Shown in pieces: positions 18,217-26,250 of a stretch of 52,228 nucleotides of DNA. The notes under the pieces were generated by a model. The model ran no database searches. It was not told the DNA's origin and was given only the letters and a program-made list of their open reading frames with translations. Each line of letters starts with the position of its first letter. Position 1 is the stretch's first letter. Where the stretch lies: positions 1 through 52,228 of the forward strand of contig CAMNRN010000003.1 of NCBI GenBank assembly GCA_946553095.1, given 5' to 3'. The translations under genes and the position numbers were made by a program. Source of the DNA: an uncultured Mycoplasmatota bacterium (GTDB lineage Bacteria > Bacillota_I > Bacilli_A > RF39 > UBA660).

Positions 18217-19685
18217 AAAATTATTTGAAAGAAAATCAGTTTTTTGTTTGGACTTTTATAGGATTCTTTTTACTTTCTCTTCTTTTTCCTTTTAGTGGTG
18301 ATGATATCCAATGGGGATTGATTGATTTTTCTATTGATATGTTTAAAGATTTTTCTACAAATGCTAATTTAAATGGTAGATATTTGGGAAACTTTTTTGT
18401 CGTTATAATGACAAAAAATATTTTTATTCGGGGATTTATTATGTCTTTGGTTATGACATTAATTGTTAAGATTATAAAAAGAAAAGTGAAGGTTTATCCC
18501 CTGGTGATAGTTCTTTTGCTACTTTTGATGCCTAAGTATGTTTTTTCACAATGCATAGTTTGGACTAGTGGTTTTACTAATTATGTTATTTCTAGTCTAT
18601 TTTTGCTAATATCTTTACTATTATTAGAAAAGAATATGCAATTTGAAAATAGTAAAGTAATGATTATTTTAAATTTTGTCGTTTTATTTTTATCTTCTTT
18701 GTTTGTAGAAAATTTAACTGTTTTTTTATTCTTGTTAACTATTGTTTTAAATATAATTTATTTTTGTACTCATAAAAGAATTAATATGGCTGGTATAATG
18801 GCTTTTTTAGGAAGTCTGCTAGGAATGGTGGTAATGTTTTCTCATCCTGCTTATCATCAGGTTTTGGCAGGTGATGATGGATATCGTTCTTTAAGTGGGA
18901 GTTTTGGAGAAATCTTTACTCGTATGTTTGAAAATTTTAAAGATATTATCTATAAATATACTGTTTTTGAAAACTTAATTATTGTCTTTTTAATAACAAT
19001 ATTGTTATTTATTTATTTTTATAAGAATAAAAATAAATATAATAAAATAATATCTAATATTATTAATATTATTAATTTATATATGTTAGCATTTTCTTTT
19101 TATGTTATTTTGAGTCATTTTAATAATGGTTGGAATGTTTTTCTTTCTTATTCAGAGATTTTTAATATTATTCTAACAATTATTTTTGCGTTGTTTTTAA
19201 TTATAGATACTATATTACTTTTTAGAAAATCAAAAAATTTTATGTATTTTATATCCATTTTACTGTGCATTTGTGGACTAGTAGCTCCACTTATGGTAGT
19301 TTGGCCTATTGGACCTAGAAATTTTTTTATGATATATATGTTAGAAGTCGTTTATATTCTTTTTGTTATAAAAGAATTAAATATTTCACTTATTAGTTAT
19401 AAACCTTTGTTATTGATTTTTGTAGGAGTTTTGGCTTTATATTATGTATCAATTTATGGGTATATTTTTCTTGTCAATCAAAGAAGAGAAAATTATATTA
19501 AAGAGCAAATAACTGATAGTCAAATAACTAATATTGTTGTTCCTAGGTTGCCTTATACTGATTATGTATGGTGTGGTGATTTTGATAATGATTATTTAAT
19601 GCATTTATATAAAATAAAGAATAATATTGATTTAGGCATTGTTATAGAATTTGTTGATTATCCTGCTTGGAAAGTCGGAATTTGA
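18213..19685 (+). CDS. Polytopic membrane protein (DUF6056-like)
   Basis: This 490-aa protein has about 11 hydrophobic segments and starts FFLLSLLFPFSGDDIQWG. It is a paralogue of the membrane part of the 6583 protein: matching regions include a charged pair near the first loop, IVWTSGFTNYVISS, a long central loop and the final FLVNQRRENYI. It lacks the beta-propeller domain and ends with a short soluble tail containing NIVVPRLPYTDYVWCGD. DUF6056 members are often next to GtrA/GtrB-like genes, as here. They may be glycosyltransferases or polymer-modifying membrane enzymes, but no function is proven. The start overlaps tagA by 4 bp. Confidence 0.65.
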   Translation: MKNYLKENQFFVWTFIGFFLLSLLFPFSGDDIQWGLIDFSIDMFKDFSTNANLNGRYLGNFFVVIMTKNIFIRGFIMSLVMTLIVKIIKRKVKVYPLVIVLLLLLMPKYVFSQCIVWTSGFTNYVISSLFLLISLLLLEKNMQFENSKVMIILNFVVLFLSSLFVENLTVFLFLLTIVLNIIYFCTHKRINMAGIMAFLGSLLGMVVMFSHPAYHQVLAGDDGYRSLSGSFGEIFTRMFENFKDIIYKYTVFENLIIVFLITILLFIYFYKNKNKYNKIISNIINIINLYMLAFSFYVILSHFNNGWNVFLSYSEIFNIILTIIFALFLIIDTILLFRKSKNFMYFISILLCICGLVAPLMVVWPIGPRNFFMIYMLEVVYILFVIKELNISLISYKPLLLIFVGVLALYYVSIYGYIFLVNQRRENYIKEQITDSQITNIVVPRLPYTDYVWCGDFDNDYLMHLYKIKNNIDLGIVIEFVDYPAWKVGI

Positions 19686-19717
19686 CTATGATTAAATAAT
19701 TCTTTTATGCTTCAAAA

Positions 19718-19746
19718 TTTACTTTATAAGAAATTTATGCTATGAT
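19718..19746 (+). promoter_or_regulatory. Probable sigma-A promoter of gtrA-gtrB
   Basis: TTTACT (19718-19723), 17 bp, then TATGAT (19741-19746) with an extended -10 TGC just before it. The ribosome binding site AAAGGAAG and the ATG at 19766 follow. Confidence 0.6.
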
Positions 19747-19765
19747 TATTTAAAGGAAGTATTAT

Positions 19766-20203
19766 ATGAAAAAAATATGGGATTTATATAAACGCTATGA
19801 AGAAATAATAAATTATATTATTGTCGGAGGTTGTACGACAGTGGTGAGTCTGGGAGTTAGATGGGGCCTGTTATTTACAATTTTAAGGGCTTCGAATGCT
19901 TTAGAGTTGCAGATTGCTAATTTGATTTCTTGGATAGCTGCTGTTACTTTTGCTTATGTTACAAATCGAATTTTTGTTTTTAAAAGTAAAGATACTAATC
20001 ATTTAAAAGAAGCTGGAAAATTTGTGGGATCGAGAGTTTTCACCTTGCTATTAGATATGTTTGTTATGTGGTTTTTTATTACTTTTTTAAAGATGGATAG
20101 TAAAGTTTGGGTTATTACTTGGACAATGGTAAGTCAAGTACTTGTAACGGTTTTAAACTACATCATAAGTAAGTTTTTAGTTTTTGTAAAGAAGAGTGAT
20201 TAA
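19766..20203 (+). CDS. gtrA: GtrA-like membrane protein
   Basis: This 145-aa protein has four hydrophobic helices and the family motifs NYIIVGGCTTVVSLG and FAYVTNRIFVFKSK. GtrA-like proteins are thought to flip undecaprenyl-phosphate-linked single sugars so they can be attached outside the cell. The neighbour one base downstream is the GtrB-type transferase that would make this donor, so the pair forms a polymer side-branch module. Confidence 0.88.
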   Translation: MKKIWDLYKRYEEIINYIIVGGCTTVVSLGVRWGLLFTILRASNALELQIANLISWIAAVTFAYVTNRIFVFKSKDTNHLKEAGKFVGSRVFTLLLDMFVMWFFITFLKMDSKVWVITWTMVSQVLVTVLNYIISKFLVFVKKSD

Positions 20204-20204
20204 A

Positions 20205-21155
20205 ATGGAAGATAAAAAAGATTTAATTTCTTTAGTTGTACCTTGTTATAATGAAGAAGATACTGTAGAGCTTTTTGTTAAAGCTATTGAAGATTTGCAT
20301 AAAGAAATGGATTATGTCGATTTTGAAATATTATTAGTCGATGATGGAAGTAAGGATAGAACATTAGAAATATTACGCCGGTTAGGAAAAGAAAAAAGTT
20401 ATGTAAAATACCTTTCTTTTGCTAAAAATTTTGGTAAAGAATATGCGATGATTGCTGGTTTTGATCATGCTAAGGGAGATTTTGTGGCAGCGATTGATGC
20501 CGATTTACAACATCCGCCGATTTTATTAAAAGAAATGTATGAAATTGTAAAGGCTGGAGAGTATGATTGTGCAGCTGCTAAGAGTGTAAAAAGACAAAAT
20601 TATTCTTTTATTCGTAAGTTTTTAACAAATACATATTATAAAATTATTAATTCTATCACGGAAGTGGAAATGCCTAGAAGTGCGACAGATTATCGTCTTA
20701 TGAATCGCAAAATGCTTGATGAAATGAAAAAAGTTAGAGAGCATAATCGTTATTTGAAAGGTATCTTTGAGATTGTCGGTTTTCGAACGAAGTGGATTGA
20801 GTATGAAGATAATGAAAGAGTAGCTGGAACGACAAAATGGAACTTAAAGAAGTTGTTTAAATATGCGATGACAGGAATTATTTCTTTTTCGCAATTTCCT
20901 TTGATGTTTTTACTTTATTTAGGATTGTTTTTAGCATTTATTACTTTTTTGTTAGTTTTATTGATGATTATTTTTGCAATTGGAAAATTTGATGTTAATT
21001 ATATGTTTTGGGGATTTTTCACTATTGTTATGCTTATCTGTTCCATAACGCTTTGTTCAAATGGTGTTTTAGGTCTTTATATTGCTCAGATTCAAACAGA
21101 AAGTAAAAATAGACCTCTTTATAGTATTAAGGAAGATAATTTAGAAAATAAGTAG
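20205..21155 (+). CDS. gtrB: Undecaprenyl-phosphate glycosyltransferase (GtrB/DPM1-like GT2)
   Basis: This 316-aa protein has a GT-A domain with SLVVPCYNEEDTVELF, DDGSKDRT, DADLQHPP and a TDYRLMNRKMLD block. Two C-terminal membrane helices follow (about residues 230-295). This is the architecture of bactoprenol glucosyltransferases, which load a sugar on undecaprenyl phosphate. The frame opens at a GTG (20196), but the AAGAG site at 20192-20196 fits ATG 20205, leaving a one-base gap after gtrA. The sugar is unknown. Confidence 0.88.
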   Translation: MEDKKDLISLVVPCYNEEDTVELFVKAIEDLHKEMDYVDFEILLVDDGSKDRTLEILRRLGKEKSYVKYLSFAKNFGKEYAMIAGFDHAKGDFVAAIDADLQHPPILLKEMYEIVKAGEYDCAAAKSVKRQNYSFIRKFLTNTYYKIINSITEVEMPRSATDYRLMNRKMLDEMKKVREHNRYLKGIFEIVGFRTKWIEYEDNERVAGTTKWNLKKLFKYAMTGIISFSQFPLMFLLYLGLFLAFITFLLVLLMIIFAIGKFDVNYMFWGFFTIVMLICSITLCSNGVLGLYIAQIQTESKNRPLYSIKEDNLENK

Positions 21156-21221
21156 GATTTTATATTTTAGAGTCGTGCTTTTTTTCTTATTGTGGTAAAA
21201 TATACTTAAAGAGAGTTGATG

Positions 21222-22301
21222 ATGATGAATTATAAGAGATTGGGCTTAGGTGTAGGTATTGTTATTGTTTTAGTATTTATTGGAGGTTTTATTTGGTTTA
21301 ATAAGAAAAATGAAGATGATATTTTATCCTCTTGGGGTAATACTTATTATATGTATTTAGATAGTAAAGAAAAGGAAAATGTTTTGCCAGATGAAGCAAG
21401 TGATGCTTTTGTAAAATTTTATCAAATTAATGATACTGATCCTTTGATGGTAATAAATTATAAAATGAATGAAGAAAATTATAATTTAATTTATTTTATT
21501 AAAGATGAAAAAGTAAATGAAATAAAATTTGAAGAGTCAACTAATATTGATTTATTCTTTAATACGGAAAAAGATTCCTATGATTATTATCTTTCGGTTA
21601 ATGGTGAAGAAGAATCTTATATGATGCTAGAAGATTATATAAATTCTAGTATAGAAGCAGAAAATGATGAGATTCTGTTTGAGCCTATGTATACTTTTTC
21701 TGCTCTAGATAAAATAGAGGCTATTGTTGATGGGGATAATTTGGTCTTAAAAAAACGTGATGAAATATTTATTAGAATTGATGAACAAAATGAAGGTTTT
21801 TCGTATGTAAATGGTTTGGGTGGAAAAAATTTAAAAAAGCTTATTAAAAAGTCGGTTGATGATAGTCTCGTGATAAACGATATTTTAACAGAAGATATTT
21901 TAGAAAGTATTGAGGTTAGAAGAAAAGAAATCTTGGAATTAAAAGATAAAATAGTTAGTGAAAATAATAAATTATCAATGGATGAAGTTTTTAACATGTT
22001 AAAAGGTGTTTGGTTTTGTGAAGTAAATAGTGATTCATTTTTTGGTTATACATTAGAAATAAAAATACGTAATAATAAAAAATATTTGATATGGGGATAT
22101 TTTGCATCTGAGGCATTTTTAATGGGGGAAATAAAGGATATTAAATATGTTAAAGATGATGTTTATGAATTTACAGTTGGTGAAGAAAAAGTTGAAATTG
22201 ATATAAAAAATAGAGATAATAAAAAAATAGTTTTAAATGATGATACTTATAAATATATTGCTAAAAATGTTGAAAAAGCATATGAAATTATTTTAAAGTA
22301 G
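21222..22301 (+). CDS. Membrane-anchored protein of unknown function
   Basis: About 359 aa. One N-terminal membrane segment (LGVGIVIVLVFIGGFIWF) is followed by a long acidic, extracytoplasmic part rich in Asp, Glu and Lys with no Cys pair or motif I recognise. TTG 21216 and ATGs 21219, 21222 and 21225 are in frame; GAGAG at 21211-21215 best fits 21222 or 21225. A TGGTAAAAT extended -10 at 21193-21201 may be its promoter. It stands between the polymer locus and a cation transporter and ends 12 bp before the latter. Function unknown. Confidence 0.7.
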   Translation: MMNYKRLGLGVGIVIVLVFIGGFIWFNKKNEDDILSSWGNTYYMYLDSKEKENVLPDEASDAFVKFYQINDTDPLMVINYKMNEENYNLIYFIKDEKVNEIKFEESTNIDLFFNTEKDSYDYYLSVNGEEESYMMLEDYINSSIEAENDEILFEPMYTFSALDKIEAIVDGDNLVLKKRDEIFIRIDEQNEGFSYVNGLGGKNLKKLIKKSVDDSLVINDILTEDILESIEVRRKEILELKDKIVSENNKLSMDEVFNMLKGVWFCEVNSDSFFGYTLEIKIRNNKKYLIWGYFASEAFLMGEIKDIKYVKDDVYEFTVGEEKVEIDIKNRDNKKIVLNDDTYKYIAKNVEKAYEIILK

Positions 22302-22313
22302 GTTGATGGAAGA

Positions 22314-23150
22314 ATGAAACGGGAACAAAAAGTTTTAGTTGTTAGTGCGGTTATAAATGTACTGGTTTTTACTTTGAAAATTATAGGAGGATTAGTTTTT
22401 TCTTCTATGACTTTAATTATGGATGGAATTTATACGATTAGTGATTTTGTGACTGATATTTTAGCAATTATTGGATCTAAGATAGGGAGGAAAAGAGCTA
22501 ATAAAAAACATCCTTTTGGTTATGGACGGTTTGAATATATTATGCAAGGTTTAATCGGTGTAATTATTTTTATGGTGGGATGTGGACTTTTGATTTATAG
22601 TTTTTTTATAGAATATCAAAAACCTAATCTTACAATTTTGTTTGTGCTTTTGTTAGTTATTTTATTTAAAGGTTTAAGTAGTAATTATTTATTTGCTAGT
22701 GGAAAGAAAATTTCAAGTGTTATTCTGATAAATTCTGCCAAAGAATCATTCTTGGATGTTTTATCTTCTTTATTTATTGTCTTTGTTGTTATATTTGGGC
22801 AATGGTTTTCTTGGCTTGATTTTGTGGGAAGCATTTGTATTTCGTTAATGATTGTTATTGAAGGTATTTCGATTGTTTTTGATAATGTTGTGCTCTTAAT
22901 TGGAGAAGATGATAATAATAAGGAAATAAAAAGTGAAATAAAGAAATTAATAGGAAAAGATAAAGATTTAGTATATGCTGATTCTTTCTTGATTAAAAAT
23001 GGGAGCTATTACCAAGTGGAAATTGAAATGGGAGTGAATGCTTCAATGTCTGTTAGAGAATTGTTACGAAAAGAATTGCGCATTAGAAAAGCTTTAAAAA
23101 ATAAAAATAAAACAATTAAATTTATTTCTTTTAATATTAGAAAAGGATAA
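22314..23150 (+). CDS. Cation diffusion facilitator family transporter
   Basis: This 278-aa protein has about six membrane helices. It has the CDF metal-site motifs DGIYTISDFVTD in helix 2 and the HPFGYGRFEYI loop. CDF proteins export divalent metals (Zn, Fe, Mn, Co) in exchange for protons. The C-terminal cytoplasmic domain, about 80 aa, is present. Metal specificity cannot be read directly. It lies 12 bp after the 21222 gene and is probably co-transcribed with it. Confidence 0.85.
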   Translation: MKREQKVLVVSAVINVLVFTLKIIGGLVFSSMTLIMDGIYTISDFVTDILAIIGSKIGRKRANKKHPFGYGRFEYIMQGLIGVIIFMVGCGLLIYSFFIEYQKPNLTILFVLLLVILFKGLSSNYLFASGKKISSVILINSAKESFLDVLSSLFIVFVVIFGQWFSWLDFVGSICISLMIVIEGISIVFDNVVLLIGEDDNNKEIKSEIKKLIGKDKDLVYADSFLIKNGSYYQVEIEMGVNASMSVRELLRKELRIRKALKNKNKTIKFISFNIRKG

Positions 23151-23165
23151 ATGTAGAGAGAAATT

Positions 23166-23182
23166 TGTCAAGCGATGTCGAA
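23166..23182 (+). promoter_or_regulatory. Spo0A-type box pair
   Basis: A consensus 0A box TGTCGAA (23176-23182) is preceded exactly 10 bp upstream by a weaker copy TGTCAAG (23166-23172). The pair lies just upstream of the -35 box of the peptide locus, in the same arrangement as at 38792-38818. The consensus TGTCGAA is established for Bacillus Spo0A; binding here is inferred. Confidence 0.55.
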
Positions 23183-23186
23183 GGGC

Positions 23187-23214
23187 TTGCAATAGGAAAA
23201 AATATCTATATAAT
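23187..23214 (+). promoter_or_regulatory. sigma-A promoter of the small-peptide RNA
   Basis: TTGCAA (23187-23192), 16 bp, then TATAAT (23209-23214). Transcription would begin near 23221, at the first bases of the panhandle stem. Confidence 0.7.
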
Positions 23215-23309
23215 AGCATCTTGTGTTACCAACTGGGGCGCCTACTTTAAATACGAGTAATTTAAACAACTTGAGTATTCAGGGGGTTTTAATGAAAGTA
23301 GGTGAAGTT

Positions 23310-23378
23310 ATGAAAAAAGATAATATTCTTTTAGTAATAATAATCTTATTGATTGTTGTAATATTACGATTAATATAG
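23310..23378 (+). CDS. Small hydrophobic peptide, possible type I toxin or sporulation peptide
   Basis: This 22-codon ORF, too short for routine gene calling, encodes a Lys-Lys-Asp-Asn start, one hydrophobic helix (ILLVIIILLIVVIL) and an Arg near the end. ATG 23310 is preceded by GAAAGTAGGTGAAG, nearly the same leader as the three surface-protein genes at 26251, 46998 and 48610, with AGG 7 bp from the ATG. An in-frame ATG at 23292 with GGGGG upstream would give 28 aa. One membrane-spanning helix with a basic end is typical of type I toxins; SpoVM-like sporulation peptides are an alternative. Confidence 0.5.
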   Translation: MKKDNILLVIIILLIVVILRLI

Positions 23379-23448
23379 AAAAACGACGCTAACCTTTTTT
23401 GGTTGAGCGTTGAAACTTAGTAGGCGCTTTCCAACTGGTAGCACTTAC
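23379..23448 (-). ncRNA. Putative antisense RNA convergent to the small-peptide mRNA
   Basis: A minus-strand RNA of about 70 nt should start near 23448, from the promoter at 23455-23482, and end at a hairpin (arms 23386-23394 and 23401-23410) followed on that strand by a T run (complement of A's at 23379-23383). It is fully complementary to the 3' part of the peptide mRNA, including the strand that pairs with the mRNA 5' end. This resembles the RatA, SR4 and Fst-RNAII antitoxin RNAs of Firmicutes. Confidence 0.5.
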
Positions 23449-23454
23449 ATTTTT

Positions 23455-23482
23455 ATTATAGCAAATTTTAGAATAAATACAA
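23455..23482 (-). promoter_or_regulatory. Minus-strand sigma-A promoter of the antisense RNA
   Basis: On the minus strand, TTGTAT (23482-23477) and TATAAT (23460-23455) are 16 bp apart, with an extended -10 TGC. Confidence 0.6.
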
Positions 23483-23554
23483 TATATTTTTGGAAAATTA
23501 TAGATTATTTCAGATTTTGTAGTATAATTATCACATAAAGAAAGGACGATTACT

Positions 23555-26110
23555 TTGTTAAAACTAAAAAATATAAAAAAAGATTATGAAACTGGAACAG
23601 AGAGAGTTAAAGCATTAAAAGGTATAAGTTTGGAATTTCGTGATAGCGAATTCGTTTCTATTTTAGGCCAATCTGGATGTGGAAAAACTACACTTTTGAA
23701 CATTATTGGGGGATTAGATAATTATACTTCGGGAAATTTAATTATTAGTGGAAAATCAACAAAAGATTTTAAGGATCGTGATTGGGATACTTATAGAAAT
23801 CATCGTGTAGGATTTGTTTTCCAAAGCTATAATTTAATTCCTCATCAAACAGTCTTCTCAAATGTGGAACTGGCACTAACTTTATCGGGGGTATCGAAAC
23901 AAGAACGAAGAAAAAGAGTTAGAGATGCTTTAAAACAAGTGGGACTTTTAGATCAAGCTAATAAAAAACCTAATCAAATGAGTGGGGGACAAATGCAAAG
24001 AGTTGCTATTGCAAGAGCTTTAGTTAATGATCCTGAGATATTGCTTGCAGATGAACCAACAGGAGCACTTGATTCTAAAACAAGTAGTCAAGTTATGGAT
24101 ATTTTAAAGGATATTTCTAAAGATCGTTTGATAATTATGGTTACTCATAATGCTGAATTAGCAAAAGAATATTCTTCAAGAATTATTACATTAAAAGATG
24201 GTCTTATTACTGATGATACAAATCCATTTGATTCTGAAAAAGAAAAAATAGAAGAAAATGTTGTTGAACAAAAGAAAAAGAATAAGAAAACATCGATGTC
24301 TTTTAAAACTGCTTTGTCACTTTCTTTGAACAATTTGCTTACTAAAAAGGGAAGAACTTTACTGACATCTTTTGCGGGATCAATTGGAATTATTGGAATT
24401 GCGCTTATTCTTTCTTTATCACATGGTGTACAAGAATATATCAATGGTGTTGAAGAAGAAACTTTGTCTAGTTATCCTTTAGTTATTCAAGATAATGCGA
24501 TTGAAATGGATGATTTTCTGTCTATGATGATGGGAACTAGTGAAAAAAAAGAACATGATGATGATAAAATTTATTCGAATAATGTTATGAGTGGTATTTT
24601 AAATACGATGACTGCCAAGACAAATAGTAATAATTTAAAAAGTTTTAAAGAATATATCGAGTCAACTGATGAAATTCTTCTATATACTTCAGCAATTGGT
24701 TATGGTTATGATTTAAATTTGCAAATTTATAAAGATAGTTCTTCAGAAGTTTATCAAGTAAATCCAAGCACAGTTTTAGATAGTGTCGGTATGGGAAGTG
24801 GAGATATGTCTAGTTTCTTCATGTCAACAGATTCTTTTAGTGAGTTATTTGATAATCAAGATCTTAATGAGTCAATGTTTGATTTAGTGGCAGGGTCTTG
24901 GCCTAAAAACCATAATGAAATTGTTTTAATTGTAGATGAAAATAATGAAATTATTGATTATACTTTATATACATTAGGGTTATTAGATGCTAGTGAACTT
25001 AAAAATATTTATCGAAAAATTATGAATGGCGAAGAGTTTGAAATTAAAGAAGTTAGTTATACGATTGATGAGCTTTTGAAATTAAAATTTAAATTACTTC
25101 TTAATACAGATTATTATGAAAAAGAAAATGGACTTTGGATAGATAAGAGAAATGATAAAGAATATATGTTAAAAAAACTTGCTGATGCTGAGGATATTGT
25201 TGTCAGTGGAATTATCAAACCGAGTGAAGAGTCTATTGTAACAGCTTCTGGTGGGGCTTTATATACGAAAGAATTAGTCAGTCATGTTATAAATAGAATT
25301 AATGAATCTGAGATTGTTAAAGATCAAAAGAAAAATACAGATATTAATGTTTTAACAGGACTTAAATTTAGTGAAAAACAAGAATTTAGTATTGAAGATT
25401 TGACTCCTAAGCAACAAGCCTATTTGGCTGGTTTATCACCAGAAGAATTGACCCAAGTAATTGAGACTTATACTAAACAAGCTGGGGCGACAATTAATGA
25501 TGTTTTAAGAGATTTAGGTAGTATGGATTTAGAAAATCCTTCTTCAATTTATCTTTATCCTAAGGATTTTGATAGTAAAGAAGAAATTACTAATTTAATA
25601 AATCAGTATAATACTAAAGAACAAGATGCTGGTAGAGATGAAAATGTTATTAATTTTAATGATGTTGTCGGTTCAATGATGAGTGGTGTTTCTACTATTG
25701 TCAATGTAATTAGTTATGTGCTTATGGCTTTTGTAGCAATTAGTTTAATTGTATCTAGTATCATGATTGGTATTATTACTTATATTTCAGTACTTGAAAG
25801 AACAAAGGAAATTGGTATTTTAAGAGCAATTGGGGCTAGTAAAAAAGATATTTCTCGGGTATTTAATGCAGAGACTATCATTGTCGGATTTACATCAGGA
25901 GCGATGGGAATTATTGTAACTATTCTTCTTAATATTCCTATTAATGTTGTAATTAAAAATTTGGCTAATATTTCAAATGCTTCTGTTTTACCTTGGAATG
26001 GAGCGATAATTCTTATTCTTATTAGTGTTCTTTTGACATCAATTGCTGGTTTAATGCCTGCTAAAGTAGCAAGTAAGAAAGATCCTGTTGTGGCTCTTAG
26101 AACTGAATAA
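23555..26110 (+). CDS. MacB-like ABC transporter, ATPase fused to FtsX-type permease
   Basis: This 851-aa protein has an N-terminal ATPase (residues 1-225) with Walker A GQSGCGKT (38-45), signature SGGQMQRVAIARAL, and LLADEPTGALDS. A membrane helix follows near 270-290, then a large extracytoplasmic domain (about 290-700) and three C-terminal helices with the FtsX-like block YISVLERTKEIGILRAIGASKKDI. This is the MacB/LolD-E family fused in one chain, involved in peptide or antibiotic export or in mechanotransmission. Translation starts at a TTG with AAAGGA 8 bp upstream; no ATG fits. A TATAAT box is at 23523-23528 but its -35 is poor. Confidence 0.88.
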   Translation: MLKLKNIKKDYETGTERVKALKGISLEFRDSEFVSILGQSGCGKTTLLNIIGGLDNYTSGNLIISGKSTKDFKDRDWDTYRNHRVGFVFQSYNLIPHQTVFSNVELALTLSGVSKQERRKRVRDALKQVGLLDQANKKPNQMSGGQMQRVAIARALVNDPEILLADEPTGALDSKTSSQVMDILKDISKDRLIIMVTHNAELAKEYSSRIITLKDGLITDDTNPFDSEKEKIEENVVEQKKKNKKTSMSFKTALSLSLNNLLTKKGRTLLTSFAGSIGIIGIALILSLSHGVQEYINGVEEETLSSYPLVIQDNAIEMDDFLSMMMGTSEKKEHDDDKIYSNNVMSGILNTMTAKTNSNNLKSFKEYIESTDEILLYTSAIGYGYDLNLQIYKDSSSEVYQVNPSTVLDSVGMGSGDMSSFFMSTDSFSELFDNQDLNESMFDLVAGSWPKNHNEIVLIVDENNEIIDYTLYTLGLLDASELKNIYRKIMNGEEFEIKEVSYTIDELLKLKFKLLLNTDYYEKENGLWIDKRNDKEYMLKKLADAEDIVVSGIIKPSEESIVTASGGALYTKELVSHVINRINESEIVKDQKKNTDINVLTGLKFSEKQEFSIEDLTPKQQAYLAGLSPEELTQVIETYTKQAGATINDVLRDLGSMDLENPSSIYLYPKDFDSKEEITNLINQYNTKEQDAGRDENVINFNDVVGSMMSGVSTIVNVISYVLMAFVAISLIVSSIMIGIITYISVLERTKEIGILRAIGASKKDISRVFNAETIIVGFTSGAMGIIVTILLNIPINVVIKNLANISNASVLPWNGAIILILISVLLTSIAGLMPAKVASKKDPVVALRTE

Positions 26111-26136
26111 AATTATGCCTAAGGCATAGTTTTTTG
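26111..26136 (+). terminator. Rho-independent terminator after the MacB-like gene
   Basis: The arms AATTATGCC (26111-26119) and GGCATAGTT (26123-26131) form a 9-bp stem with one wobble, a 3-nt loop, and a run of T's. Confidence 0.8.
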
Positions 26137-26219
26137 TTTGGCAAAAAAAGTATAAAAGTTGCATATTTGTGAAAACTAGTACTAGTTAATTGACAGGTGG
26201 TTATATAACTAGTATAATT
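26130..26219 (+). repeat. Duplicated promoter region, copy A
   Basis: About 90 bp nearly identical to 46842-46932. It contains a TTTTTTG/CAAAAAA hairpin, a 14-bp palindrome (26174-26187) and a perfect sigma-A promoter. The two copies precede two paralogous surface-protein genes 20 kb apart. Confidence 0.85.
26174..26218 (+). promoter_or_regulatory. Consensus sigma-A promoter with palindromic operator
   Basis: TTGACA (26190-26195), 17 bp, then TATAAT (26213-26218), a perfect consensus. A 14-bp palindrome AACTAGTACTAGTT (26174-26187) sits directly before the -35 box, and a further AACTAGT (26207-26213) runs into the -10 box. This suggests a repressor or switch protein that binds both sites. 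Confidence 0.75.
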
Positions 26220-26250
26220 GGTTTATGGTAGTTTGAAAGTAGGTAAAACA

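Larger units (their letters stand above)
23222..23455 (+). ncRNA. Putative small-peptide mRNA with 5'-3' panhandle
   Basis: The 5' end (23223-23246) pairs with the 3' end (23419-23444). The pairing is a 14-position arm with 12 pairs, then a 9-bp perfect arm GCGCCTACT/AGTAGGCGC. A T5 run follows at 23450-23454. The RNA of about 230 nt holds one small ORF and an internal hairpin. Long-range 5'-3' pairing that hides the ribosome binding site is known from type I toxin mRNAs such as hok and aapA1. The 404-bp gap between the genes at 22314 and 23555 is fully explained by this locus. Confidence 0.5.

Noticed and set aside
23223-23455. CRISPR-like repeat pair or 6S RNA in the 23151-23554 gap
   Set aside because: There are only two arms and they are inverted, not spaced direct repeats. 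The RNA contains a peptide ORF and lacks the 6S central bubble.
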